Source of the DNA: Blastobasis lacticolella
Taxonomy: Eukaryota; Arthropoda; Insecta; Lepidoptera; Blastobasidae
Reading direction: 5' to 3'
DNA: 64,000 nt
Assembly: GCA_905147135.1 (NCBI GenBank)
Contig: LR990059.1
Coordinates: 16,143,001-16,207,000 of the forward strand
Within the stretch, counting starts at the first letter, position 1. Each line of letters opens with the position of its first letter. The translations under genes were made by a program, and so were the position numbers. Under the pieces are notes generated by a model. It saw only the letters and a program-made list of their open reading frames with translations. It had not been told where the DNA came from and made no database searches. Below are positions 1-44,218 of this stretch, one piece after another.

Positions 1-533
1 TTTGCTGGAGGAGTTATGGTCAGTTAGGAGTGGAGAGGTCGGGCTAGGGCATAGTGTGTCAAGTTCAAATTGGAGCAATATAATAGTATGCCTAGCGTGT
101 CTTTATTTCCTTCCCTCAATACTAAGATATATGTCGCCCCTTTTCTCGCTTCTTCTTTATGCTAGGCGAGCTCGTATCTGGACGCACTTGAGCGGGCGGC
201 ACGGCGCGACGCGGCCATATAAAAACCATTGCAGTGCCGCGCCGCGCAGTGCAGCGCAGTTCAAATGCGTTTAGGCCTTAAAAGCTATCGCTATTCGAGT
301 TAGGCGGTTGCACGTCTGGGACAGGTCTAAATGGCCTTGGGGAAGAACAATGTCCAAACGATGATGGGAACCATATTGATAGCATACAAAACTCTAGTCT
401 TGAAACTGCATACAAAATTTTGCAAAACATAGGTCAGGTTTTTGTTTTTAGGTCAACTTTAGGCAAGACTTTAGTTTAGGCTAATAAATAAGCTTACATA
501 CAACTGATGATAAACTGGGCTTCGAAATATCAA
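1..533. other. Non-coding stretch at the left edge
   Basis: I see no gene here. There is a GC-rich patch around 180-260 with a TATA-like CATATAAAA at about 212, but no coding exon follows that I can support. The stretch around 100-175 loosely resembles 61340-61430 (both carry a cttccCTCAATACT-type block and a TATGTCGC block), which suggests a dispersed repeat. Confidence 0.4.
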
Positions 534-949
534 ATGAGGAGTTTTCCAATAGGTATTTAAGGCATTCCTAACCACTCACTAGATGGCGCCTCGACAATTT
601 TGGTGATTGATAATCGCTTGAAATAGGTTCTTAGCAAACAGGATATAAACACTGGGTACGTTGTATTGGATAATATTATATTTATCAATAGTTTTCAAAA
701 ATTTTAGAGGTTGTAATAATAATGGAACATAGTGCCAACTTCTATAAATATTTCTTTTTACACTTCGTTCAACCTTTAACAGTTATGTTTATATTAATAA
801 ACACTTTATTTTCAAGTTTAGTATTACTTGGCTGCATGAAATCACTGCCACCATCATACAGATTTAAAGAAGATTACCAAAATTGTAGGAGCGCCATCTA
901 TTGATGCTTTTTGAAACAAACTATCTATACCTACTGGAAAACTCCTCAT
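534..949. mobile_element. MITE-like element with 20-bp terminal inverted repeats
   Basis: The ends read ATGAGGAGTTTTCCAATAGG (534-553) and, on the other strand, the same 20 bases with one change (930-949). The interior is AT-rich without a credible ORF. A roughly 37-bp imperfect direct repeat (about 498-535 and 1022-1058, core AAACTGGG..GAAATATCAAAT) flanks the element. That is too long for a simple target-site duplication, so the insertion may sit in an older duplicated segment. A similar end is seen near 30990-31015. Confidence 0.55.
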
Positions 950-955
950 TGATAT

Positions 956-2980
956 AATTATAAACAAATATATTGAAAATAGATAAAAGTTGAAAGGAAT
1001 ATCAATAACTAATAAGCCAAATACAACTTATGCCAAACTGGGATTTGAAATATCAAATTACACCAGGTCTCCTCAAGGGGAGATTGAAGCAACATCACTT
1101 AGACCCAAAAAAAATGAGGGCTTTTGCTGAGTCTAGATATGGAATAGCATTGTTATGTATTGTATTTTTAAGTTATTTATAATGTATTATTTTTGTTTTT
1201 GGATATGTATCTAAGTAGTTGCTATTGTTTATGTTAGTATTGCATTTTGTACATTGCCTACAATGTTAATATTCTTGCACCAGTTTATGTAAAAATGGTT
1301 GCCTGGAAGAGACCGCTCTCAGCGATAAGGCCGCCCTTGTACCTATATTGTTTTAAACTGTATTTTTACAATCTTGTTACTTGTTACAAAGAGTCATAAA
1401 TAAAATAAATTACTTTTAATTAGGGATGTGCATTGCCGACTAGTTGGTTCTTTACTTATATTTATTACGGTATAAACATAAAATCAAAATCATATTTGTT
1501 TCCATTAAATCCTTTAGCTATCAGTAAACTATCTTATCTATTTCAGTCACGTTTGTATTTATAGAGGTGCCTTATTGCTGTTCACAGAGGACTGCAAGAG
1601 ATTGTGCCCGAAAATTGTGATTCTATTGTGATGAATGTTAAGTTTCAATGCTGATTGCAGTTGAGTGTTTGCACACGTGTTTGTGTTTTCCACCAAATGG
1701 AGCTCATTCAATCTTGCTAATATTAGGCCTGTACTTCAAAGCATATCAAAGGTTAGGCTAAACCTTACTATTCACAAGTTTGGTCTTGGTGTGCAGCTGT
1801 CAGCTTTGAGATAGAACAGCCAGATTTCATAAATAAGAGTCCTAAGAAAATTATTCGTAATATAGAGGGCATTGACACCAATGTTCAATGAATTGGATAT
1901 CAACATATCAAGTAATACTGAATGTGAAAGTTGGAAAGGGACCTAGACATACATTCTGGCTAGCCTGCAAAAACCATAGACAGTCCGTCTCTAATTTCAA
2001 TATTAGTTATATTCATTTCAACTAATATTATCAAAATGTACAAAATTTGTTGCGAGATTTGTTGAACCATTATTGCCAAATTGATTAATATTTGATAAAT
2101 TATGGTTAAAAATTTTATTGTAAGAATATCATCAATTGATAACACCAACTGTATTTTATATAATTACATAATTTAATACTAATGCCGGAGTCATCTTTTA
2201 AATCTTGTTGGTAATGCCTGTGACTTTGGTTGGCGAAATATAAATGTTATATTAAACATTACATTACATAAGCAATGTTTATATTAGATTTTAATATAGA
2301 TTTGAAATACTGAGTGATAAGGTTCCTTACATAACCATTAAGCAATGTTAAGTTAATACATTACATTTTTTTCTGAATAAAATATAATGAAATAAATAGT
2401 ACTTAATGTAAACACTATTTTTGTTGTAAATTTATAAATTCATAATTATTTAGACTCTTTACTTAGTAATGTTTGCATGTACTTTATCAATAGGACTTTA
2501 ATTGTCTGAGAATCAATAAATAATTTATAAAAATAATATAATGGATTATGGAAGAGAATTAAAGAGACAATAATTGTAGGATCTCAACATTCTATGATAA
2601 ACTAGAAGGTATATGTCATTGAACTTGATTAATTATAGATACATGGCCTTGAAATTACAAGCACTGCATGCAAGGAGTTTTCCTAGTTGGAATTATATTA
2701 AATTTTTTTTTCTAATAGGCATATATTTCACTGTTAGTTTGTGTATATGTGTGATTTTAAATATTTGGATTTGTTTTAACTTTTTGTTTGTACAAATAAC
2801 AGTGGTTTAAAAATAAATAGTGGTTAATATGAAGATGGTTTTTTAGGTAGTATTTATAATTATATTGATGCAATAGTTACTAATATATCCCCTCAGCTTT
2901 CTTATTTAAATTGGTATTAATGAATAATTATGAATGTAATAAATAGGTACATTGAATACAAAAGGTTTTTAGAATAAACA
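956..2980. other. AT-rich non-coding region (probable Acf1 intron)
   Basis: No exon could be recognised on either strand. If the Acf1 gene continues leftwards, this is its intron 2. A conserved repeat tail (GCCTGGAAGAGACCGCTC, then GCGATAAGGCCGCC) lies at about 1297-1350 and recurs at 33574-33612. It looks like the 3' end of a retroposon family. Confidence 0.5.
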
Positions 2981-2991
2981 ATAATACCAAC

Positions 2992-3642
2992 CTGCCAGGA
3001 GCTTGCTTCTGTGCCGTAACTGACAGCACATGAGCTTCCACCCATAATTCTCCTTCCAGGCAAGCCTCCACTGTTTCTCCTACAAAGAACCTCTCCCTCA
3101 CATAGTTGAAGACATCCTCAGACATCTCTGCAAAGGAGCATCTCTTGGTCTTTGCAGCTAGATACAAAATTGGAATGCGCAGCTCCATAGGAAAATCCTT
3201 CAGCGACTTCCTAGCAGCCTTTTCACTCTCCAGAGCTTCCGCATAAGTCAGGTTATTCTTCCCTGTCATCTCACATGACCACACCATCGAGTTGACCAGT
3301 ATGATCCTCTCACAATACTCCCTGTAATAAAACATACACAAAAAACACCATGAATTATGATAAAATTACGGCGCAGACGCGCTAGCTTACGAAACATGGT
3401 GTTACGGTCGCGTAACTAGCCGTCACGCCGCGCGCTAACAATGTCAACGGACTTTTTCACAGATAACATGATACTTTTACGAAGAAACCGCGAAATTTTG
3501 CGCGAAACCGTATCAATGAATGTACTCACTCATAGTCCTTGAAAATCTCGTCGGTGATCTCGCAGTGGAATACCTCGTCATCGTCGCGGAGGTACCCCGA
3601 CGCCGTCGATTTCTCAAACGCTTTCCTCTTCAACAGAGGCAT
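2992..3642 (-). CDS. Acf: Acf1 / BAZ1A-family chromatin remodelling subunit, first two coding exons (partial)
   Basis: Two exons on the minus strand, 3642-3530 (start ATG at 3642-3640) and 3321-2992, join in frame (phase 2). They encode the first 147 residues, beginning MPLLKRKAF. The sequence matches the N-terminal WAC domain of the BAZ1A/ACF1 family: DEVFHCEITDEIF, then ERIILVNSMVWSCEMTGK, then a LTYAEALESEKAARKSL block, then VRERFFVGETVE. In this family the WAC domain helps bind DNA, and ACF1 is the large partner of the ISWI ATPase in the ACF/CHRAC nucleosome-spacing complexes. Splice sites are canonical: donors at 3529 and 2991, acceptor just above 3321. The DDT, PHD and bromodomain parts are not in the window, so the gene runs off the left edge. 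It is divergent from POLR3A, with the start codons about 1.3 kb apart. Confidence 0.88.
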
Positions 3643-4977
3643 GTTGGGAGCTCGCGGGTCACGTCGGTGGGAAACCTAATTACAGTACTCTAAACGTACT
3701 CACTGACTATGTTTCACATTTAACACTACACGGCGCATTGATGGCTATGTGCTCTCGATAAGAACATCAGGAAATAGGTGCTTTTCTCGCGATTAGGACA
3801 ATAGAAAATTGTTGCGTGGTTTCAGTTGACAAGCCAAAAAACGGCGCGCGAGGCGCTTCTTTTTACGCCAGAAACATATGAACTGGTTGAACATATGACA
3901 CTGAAATATTACTAATTGGTAGAATATCGACAAAGCATAGTAACATAAACGTTATAATTATTAAATTTATGGTAGCAAGTTATTGCAAAATTGGTTCACA
4001 ATATATGTTATAATATAAATTTATATAATAAAACAATATAAGTGGACTTAATAAGCAATAAAAACATATAATAGGGTAGTATTTTAATAGTAGTTTTCTA
4101 GAAATATTTGGCAACATTCTACAGTGATGCGTTCATAAAATTATGTTTAATCAATATATTTTACAATGAAACCAATTTTAATGTAAAAATTCATAACAGT
4201 AATAAATGTTGTTGAATATTAATCTTGCTTCTTCATACATACAATATTGTACATATACCATCTCATTATGCTCTAACTCTGCCATCTCATGTCGTGCAAC
4301 ATTAGCAATATTAAAATAAAGTGAACGCATTTTTAGTCAACCAATCAAACATTTCTAATCTGTGAATATTTCGCTTTCGCAACTCGCTTCATTCCAGGCT
4401 TGCCAGATTGGGAGTTTATATCGCAATTCTGGGGAAAAAATTGACTCTTGGGGTAAAACTGGGGGGACAGAATCTTTGGGGAAAAAAGACTTTTGAGTAA
4501 ATGATGAAATATTGAGCCCCAATTAGAGCCCCATGCAAGTAACAATAAGTTCAATAGCGAAAACGTCTACTCAACCGGAGACGAAGACATTGAATTGTTA
4601 AATTTGTTTAGTGAAGTAGTAAGGTACCTTTCATTTATTAAAAATAAAACGAAGTAAAAATGTATTTATTGTATAACTATTTATTTGTTAATTGCATCAA
4701 TTCAAGTTTGGGGTTTTTGCTGAATAAGGTATCTGTTTGGGGAAAAATAATTATGAATCTGGGGAAATATGAGAAAACACACCTGGCAACAGTAGCATCC
4801 TGTCATTTTTTGTTGTGCTTGTGCGTGCACAGATTACCTACCATACCATTTATTTTCGTGGTGGTTTCGTGTGTTGCGGTTCAGGGAAAATGTTTACATA
4901 TGATTTTTCCATTTCTTAGAGGTCTCTATTCTTTAAATTAATGGTAGGTCGTAGCCAATTTGAATTATTATATCAAG
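3643..4977. promoter_or_regulatory. Intergenic region between divergent Acf1 and POLR3A
   Basis: This 1.3 kb lies between two divergent start codons, so it should contain both 5' UTRs and both promoters. I cannot point to a TATA box or initiator with confidence. Three related GGGGAAA-rich patches occur (about 4430-4500, 4705-4750 and 4757-4770). Confidence 0.4.
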
Positions 4978-37270
<32,293 letters not shown>

Positions 37271-38005
37271 ACCCGTCCGGGTTTAGAAAGGTGGGGATAA
37301 GTGGGCGTGGGGAATCGAATGTCCGATTTACATTGGTTAAGGACAGTGCGAGTGTATGTGGTGAGTGACTGTTTACACTACTAGACACACGCTAGTCTAG
37401 TGTAATTTGTCTGTCGATATGGACGAGCAAAAAATTCTCGACATACTCAAGTCGAGTGGCTCGTGGTGCGTATGAGTATTCAATGGGGAAGGCAACTGTT
37501 AAAGCTTTTATTTATGGCGCCAGCAAAGGTTTCCTCTGTTTCTTATTTTGTGGTATGTGATTGGGCTGTAAGGGCTAGCATACAGGCATAAAAAAAACAA
37601 GTATTTGACACTTTTGGTAGGTATGACAGGCTTCGACCTGGCTGACACCACTATGCAATCTTTCGGCCCCGTCGGCCAGCTCCCCCTTCTTCACTCTATC
37701 CTCCTTACCCACCCACAAATCCTTGATTGTCCCTAACACTCTTCCTTAGCGGGCCGACATTACACTACAGTCTTCTGCCCCGTCGGCCAACTCCCATCTT
37801 CCTTCTCTCTCTTACTCCTCTCCTGCTGCTCTTATTCTTCCTCCACTCTCCTCGCACGGTACCAAAAACTTGACCAATGTATATCGGGCATTAGGCCTGT
37901 ATTATATCCTCGATCTCAAGATCCATAAGTTGATAAGTCTGACGACGCTTTCCGAAGCCGAACTAGCCGATTTGTATCATTTACTGCTGATATCTGTACA
38001 GGAAG
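37271..38005. other. 3' flank of POLR3A
   Basis: No gene is seen. The terminal UTR must lie here, but no canonical AATAAA was found. The C/T-rich stretch 37670-37860 holds two similar blocks (CCCGTCGGCCAGCTCCCCCT and CCCGTCGGCCAACTCCCATC), a small local duplication. A relative is inverted at about 46015-46080. Confidence 0.4.
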
Positions 38006-38365
38006 AGCGTCGGTGGCCCAGTAGTAACGGTATCCGACTCGCAGTGCGAGAGGTACAGGGCTCGAATCCCACTGCCGCCATGTACCAATGACTCTTTACC
38101 GAGTTAGGTATATTAGTTGAATACTGACGGATGTTCTTACGGTGAAGGAAAACATCGTCACGAAACCTGCACATTCAGGCGACTGAATGTGTAACCATGA
38201 TCCAATATGGCCAGGTTCCCCTGGTAGCAGGGTCACGGAGGTCAGATGGCAGTCGCTCCATTGTAATTACCTGATCTGCCAAATCCTGGATCATGGTTGA
38301 GGCGAATCCCGGACCGTGCGCGAGAGCACAGCTGGGAAATTCACGCCAAGATTTTTCTTATCTGT
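38006..38365 (+). mobile_element. SINE family A, the most complete copy
   Basis: The head GAGCGTCGGTGGCCCAGTAG and GGCTCGAATCCC carries tRNA-like A and B boxes. The body has GTACCAATGACTCTTTACCG, TGAAACCTGCACATTCAGGCG-like and GTGTAACCATGATCC blocks. The end is GCGCGAGAGCACAG..TTCACGCCAAGATTTTT. At about 360 bp it is the longest copy and a good reference for the others. Such elements are transcribed by Pol III from their internal boxes. Confidence 0.75.
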
Positions 38366-38882
38366 ACAGTACTCGGACTTTAGACGGTCCTTATGATGAC
38401 CACAGTAATGGTCAAAATCGAACTGCAAATTGCAAACAATAAACTCACGAATATGTATAATCTTGTTTGCGACTAAGCGACAAGAATGTTTGATTCCGCA
38501 ACTGTAATTTAAGTTTACGTGCTCACTGTCATTGTAAAAATCGAATTAAGAGACAAATTTTGTAAATAAATAATTATTCTTTAAGTATTAGGTAATAAAA
38601 ACAACTTTTAAACATATGTCTATCTATTTTTACTAACAAAATCTTACTAAATATATCAACGAGTAAATGCACACAAATGCTTAATAAATTAATCAAACAA
38701 AACGTCCATACTTCCTTAAAGAAACATCCTAAAATTTTTACTTACAAATTCATAGAATTAGTTTGAAATAACCGAGTCTGCGTTATGAGCCTAAAGTAAA
38801 GTAAAGAACTCGTCATGTAGGAAGGAAACCCTGAGTGACTGAAGGGAGACATGTCTATCTCTTTCAAACAATTAGTTTTATA

Positions 38883-40126
38883 CATGGACTTACTACCCAA
38901 AGGGACTGCGCACTGCTTTGACTAAAACTGGGCAGAGCGAGAGTCACCATCGATAGTCCTGTGTCCCTTTCTAGTGTTGCCACCATTGTTGATGCAAATT
39001 CCGAATTACTTTTATTATTTGGCGCGGACACCGATCTAAGGGTCAGGCAGAGCCGGATCGGGTGCAATCTGAAGGTCATGTTTTCACCAGGGTCCAGCCC
39101 AAGCTTACCCTGCTACTCGGAAACTATTGGCCCTAGAACACTAGTTCCTAGAGTGAAATGATAGCACTCCTCGAGATCATCATTGTGTATGACAGCTGTC
39201 AAAGTTAACCCATTGGTCCTAAACACTAGTTTATAGAGAGAAATGATAGTACTTGTTGAGATCTACATTTCGAATGACAGCTGTCAAACTTTGAACTAAA
39301 ATAACTCCTTAACTATTGGTGCTATAACACTCGTTCCTAAAGAAAAATGATAGTCTTCGTCGAGATCTATATTTCGCATGACAGCTGTCAAACTTAGAAC
39401 TGTTGTAACTCGGAAGCGATTGGTCTTAGAACACTAGTTCCTAGAACAATACGATAGTACTCATCGAGATCTACATTTCGGATGACAGTTCTAAGTTTGA
39501 CAGCTGTCATACGAAATGTAGATCTCGACAAGTACTATCATTTCTCTACAGAAACTAGTGTTTTAGGACCAATGGGTTCCGAGTTATAAAAGATTTAACT
39601 TTGACAGCTGTCATACGAAATATAGATCTCGACGAGTACTATCATATCTCTTTAGAAAGTAGTGTTCTAGAACCAATGGGTTCCGAGTTATAACACATTT
39701 AAGTTTGACAGCTGTCACCCGAAATGTAGATATCGACAAGTACTATCACTTCTCTTTAGAAACTAGTGTTGTAGGATAAATCGTTACCGAACTCTTTCAT
39801 CTGTTTTGTGGAACAAAAAGTCGTAGGTTAATAATTATGTCGACTCGACGTTTGTCGGAGAAACGTTCAGTGGATCAAAAGGTATTTTGATAACTACTTT
39901 TCGGATTGTACGGATTACCTCATAATAATACCATATTCACGGTAAATATATTTCTCCAATAATGGCAACACCAAACATGACACTTGTCAATTTAGAATGA
40001 CAGTGATTATGCCAATAACATTGTGTTTACACTGTTAGAAAGGGACAAAGGACTATCGATGGTGACCCTCGCTCTGCCCGGTTATAGTCAAAGCAGTGCG
40101 CAGTCCCTTTGGGTAGTAAGTCCATG
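38883..40126. mobile_element. Foldback DNA transposon with 91-bp terminal inverted repeats and 8-bp target duplication
   Basis: The arms 38883-38973 and 40036-40126 are near-perfect inverted repeats beginning CATGGACTTACTACCC. They are flanked by GTTTTATA on both sides (38875-38882 and 40127-40134), a clean 8-bp target duplication. The interior is an array of roughly 100-120-bp units centred on the palindrome TGACAGCTGTCA. The units run in one direction to about 39490 and in the opposite direction after it, so the whole element can fold on itself. No transposase is present. An 8-bp duplication fits the hAT or P superfamilies; the CAT.. end does not decide. Confidence 0.88.
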
Positions 40127-40182
40127 GTTTTATATTTTCTGTCTCATACTTCGTTATTTTACCTGATGAAACTTAAACTCGC

Positions 40183-40384
40183 GAGATGAAATTCAAGATC
40201 AAAAGTGAATAAACAAACAAACAGCTAGTACAGAAAATAAACCCAAGGGATAGATTATTTAAAATTGTTTTTTTAATTTACATACGATTATATTTCATTA
40301 TAAATGTGATAATTTTAATCTACCCCTTGAGTAATTTTTTTATAGTGGCAATTTGTTTATACTTTTGATCTTGAATTTCATCTC
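40183..40384. mobile_element. MITE with about 24-bp inverted ends
   Basis: GAGATGAAATTCAAGATCAA at 40183 is inverted at the right end (TTGATCTTGAATTTCATCTC, ending 40384), and both arms extend into GTxxATAAACAAA. The element is 202 bp and AT-rich inside. No target duplication is obvious. Confidence 0.7.
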
Positions 40385-40710
40385 CGAGTATATACAAAAG
40401 AAGTCACGCACGACTCTTTTCCTATAATTCCAATTAACAATCACATTCAACTAGCCAGGCATTTCGCCTTGTAGCAAAATGCTACAAAGATCATTTGGTA
40501 CTTGGATGAGGGCGTGGGTGTGAAACATCAACTCCAGCTTTCTGTAAAAGTAACGTTTTACAAGTTGTTAGGCGTTAGTTCTGATTTCGGCCACGTGCCA
40601 AATGATCCTTGTAGACACGGCCGAAATTGGAGCGTGGCTATCCAGGAACAGGCTAATCACTCCCTTGCACTCCTAGCCTTGAATTCCAGGTTTACAGATA
40701 AACCATATTA

Positions 40711-41335
40711 GACTGTGAGGGCGCTTTAGATTATCTCCGTCACCGAGTACAAGAAAAATTCCGCTTTCTAGCGATAGTAGCGTTTATTGGGCCCACAAAA
40801 CGTTAGTATGCCCGTGCACAAATAGGTACAAAAACATTTTTTTAAGTCACTTTTCGGTTACTATAATGTGGCTGAAAAGCGAAACTGCCAAGAGGATGTC
40901 GACCGGTTTTTTATACTTTTAGAATCAACACAGGAGGATATGTAAGTACTATCGCTACGAATATAAAATAAATAATAAATAAATATTCGTGGACAAATTC
41001 ACACAGCGCCAAATTAAGCAAAGCTTGTATTATGGGTGCTAGATAACTGATATACTACTTAAATACTTTTAAATACATACTTATTATACATAACACACCC
41101 AGACCCGTAACAGAAATAAAAATTCATCATTTCAATTTCTGCCCGGCCGGGAATTGGACCCGGGCCTCTTGCGTGGCCATTGAACCACTCAGGTCGTCAA
41201 AGCTTGAATCACAAAAAAAATGTGCTTGGTTACGCACGGGCAGTCCAACGTTCGAAACCTCTACTATCGCTACAAAGTGAAACTTTTCTTGTACTCTAGA
41301 CGTAGGATACCTTACGTCACTCTCACAGTCTATAA
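40711..41335. mobile_element. TIR element (family D) with a nested SINE family B
   Basis: About 70-bp arms, starting (T)AGACTGTGAG at 40711 and inverted at about 41265-41333, share GTACAAGAAAA and TAGCGATAGTAG. Inside, 40985-41215 is an inverted SINE family B (GGCCCGGGTCCAATTCCCGG on the minus strand; GTTACGGGTCTGGGTGTG). The SINE therefore landed later in the DNA element. Confidence 0.65.
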
Positions 41336-41370
41336 GTTATATTAAATAAATCCCTAGTTCCAATCCTGGG

Positions 41371-44184
41371 CTACGCGGCCCTTGCCTTCCCGAGCAGTGC
41401 CTGGTGCTCCTGCAGTCGGGTCCACTTCTCGCTGGTCCGCCACAGCCACTGCGCCAACTCGAAGTCCTTGGCTTGCTCCGAGGGCTCTGCTTTCTTCATG
41501 TCACTGAACGAGAAAAATTTATCATTATCATCAGTCTACTGGTCACCTTGTGATGCACTGTGTGAATAACGAGTTTACGACACGATGGCGCCGAATGAAT
41601 TTGTCCAAGCATATTTAAATGGCAATACCGACTCTATTCTGATTAGGTATTTGCAGCCGTACCGCCGATCTTCGATAGCAGGCCGCCATTTTGATGTAAT
41701 TGAGCGAGGACCAATCGCAGCAAGCCAAATTCAGAGCTGTCTTGCTGCGTTTGGTTTAAACTCAATTGCATCAAAATGGCGGCGTACAATCGGAGATAGG
41801 CAGTACCACTGCCGGTCAGGTCACTGGAGGTCAGGTGGCAGACCCTCGTGCGCGAGAGCACAACCGGGACATTAACGCCAAGATGTTTTTTTATCTTCAG
41901 CCTGCTGTTGATAATTTTTCTTTTAAAAGAACTAGCCAGTTATATCACCGCCATCTTACGCCTGATGACTTACGCCCAGTTATTGAAACACTTCTCAAAA
42001 CTCCTTCCGTCTCTGTCTACAACTCAGCATAGAGAAGGATGGCGAATTTTAAATTAATGATTAACAGTAGATTAACGTACGGCAAACTCGCCGTTTAGCT
42101 GGTTGCTGGTTAATCAGCTCTGTAACCTGTAACGCTAGGCAAAGACACTGTTCCACTGACAAACACAAATCCATACTCACACATACAGATCGCCAGTACA
42201 CAGGCTCAGTTTGGGGTCCAATGCCGCGTGAAGAACCACCTGCGCACCAATCGTGGGGGTCTTCATGAAGGGCCAGAAGAACGGGTAGATGAAGAACCTG
42301 GTGATGCTCTTCGTCATTGACATGTTCCTCGTGAGATCCGTGTCCGTCAGGCCGGGGTCCACCGCGATCACGGATACGCCGGTGCCTGGAAGCGAGCGCT
42401 TTTCGTGAACGGGTGGAGAGGCTATTTTGAGCGCCTAACTCAGCGGAGGGATTTCGCCTCCATTTGTGTGTTGTATTCTATCGCTTGTATAGCGGTGTTT
42501 GTTTTGAAGAACTGTTTGGCATACCAACAGCTACATTTTAGCATCGCACCGCTTGCCATCGACGAGGAGTTCATCCTCATACCTTGGATCCAAATTGATC
42601 GCGAACTGTGCGCTTCCAAAGGAACTTCTCCCACGCACTACGGTTATGGAATGCATCGCTGAATTCTAAACTGCGTAGGACGATCGGCGAGAAAATCCTT
42701 CGCATACACTAAAAATAACAACCAAATAGCGCTGTGGAATAACCCCATAGAACCCCTCATGACCGAATAACCCAACAGAACCCCCATTATTCCGAATACT
42801 GGTTCACTCACCGAGTGTCCGCCTACCGAGTTCACTCGCGAACAGTAGGTTGGCGAGCTTGCTCTGCGCGTACGCCACGTTCGCGTCGTAGTTCTTCGTC
42901 AGGTTGAGGTCGTCTTTTTCAATGCGGCCGTGGCGGTGCGAGCTGGCGGTGACGACCACTACGCGGCTTGGAGATGACTCCTGGGAAGGCCAGATGATTA
43001 TCAGTAATCGAAAGGTATTTTTATGTCTATACAACAGTGTGAAGATCTGGAACGATCTGGTTACGAAGCGTGCTTACGACAGAAGGACGGAAAAGTGGAG
43101 AAGATAAGAGTAGGATATAAATAAACAAATATACTTGGACAATACACACAGCGCCATCTAGCCCCAAAGTAAGCAAAGTTTGTGTTACGGGTGCCAGAAA
43201 ACTGATATCTACTTATAAATTTTAAAATACATGCTTATAACACCCAAGACTCGTATCAGAAATTAAATGTCTCTGTGTGGCAGATGATGAGTAGTGGAGA
43301 TGATGGTGAGATGTTAACCAATTGAACCACTCGGGTGGAACTAAAACGTGCTCATTTGTTATTTAGTTGCGTGGCTTAGGACGCCTTGATACACAGACAG
43401 ATCACTGACGTCCCGCTCCCAGGTGTACCAGACGCTCGGCATGTTAACCAACTGAACCATTCAGGTCGTCATGCAGGAAAGTGGACTCGGTCATGCAGAA
43501 GCCGAGATCGACCGCTCGGATGGAAGGAGGCTATGGTTCGTGTCAATGAAGGAGAGTCTATGTACGAACGCATCACGCAACGCCCAAGAACACCCATACC
43601 TTGAGGGTATCCAGCAGCAGGTTAGTCAGCAGGAAGTGTCCGAGGTGGTTGATGCCGAGGTGGGCCTCGAACCCGTCGCGGGTCACGCGCGCCGGCGGCG
43701 ACAGCACGCCCGCGTTGCACACCAACACGTGCAGGTTCGGCTCTTCGGATTTGAACCTGGAATTTTGATAAGTACCTATGTACGGAAGACAAGCGAAAGG
43801 CACAAGCATTGACAACGCACTGGTTTCTTCCATCGTTTAGCGTGTCGAGCGCATTCGCCTACTAGTCTATGTACACAACAATTTTTTTAGAATAGAATTG
43901 AGTTTATTGCGTAAACTGCAGTTACATTGCTGCTGATGGCTACTTTGTGGCGACACCTTGGCATTAATGAGAAGACCAATCGAGGCACGAGCTGTTTTGC
44001 TTAAAGCAATCTGGATGTATGACATTAAGGAGACATATAATTGGCCCAAACTTTTGGTAAAACATTTGCCGAGACTGATCGACCCTCTACCTACTAATGA
44101 GTTCTTGTCTAGATGTGGTAATGAGTTATGGTTCTTATGGCAGCTCGGAAGGTCGCTGCGAGCGCTAAGTACTTTTCAAATTTT

Positions 44185-44218
<34 letters not shown>

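Noticed and set aside
43418..43445. CAGGTGTACCAGACGCTCGG resembles the acceptor and start of POLR3A exon 28
   Set aside because: It directly adjoins ATGTTAACCAACTGAACC of SINE family B, whose other copies have a similar GTGGTAGACCGG stretch there, so the match to exon 28 is probably chance.
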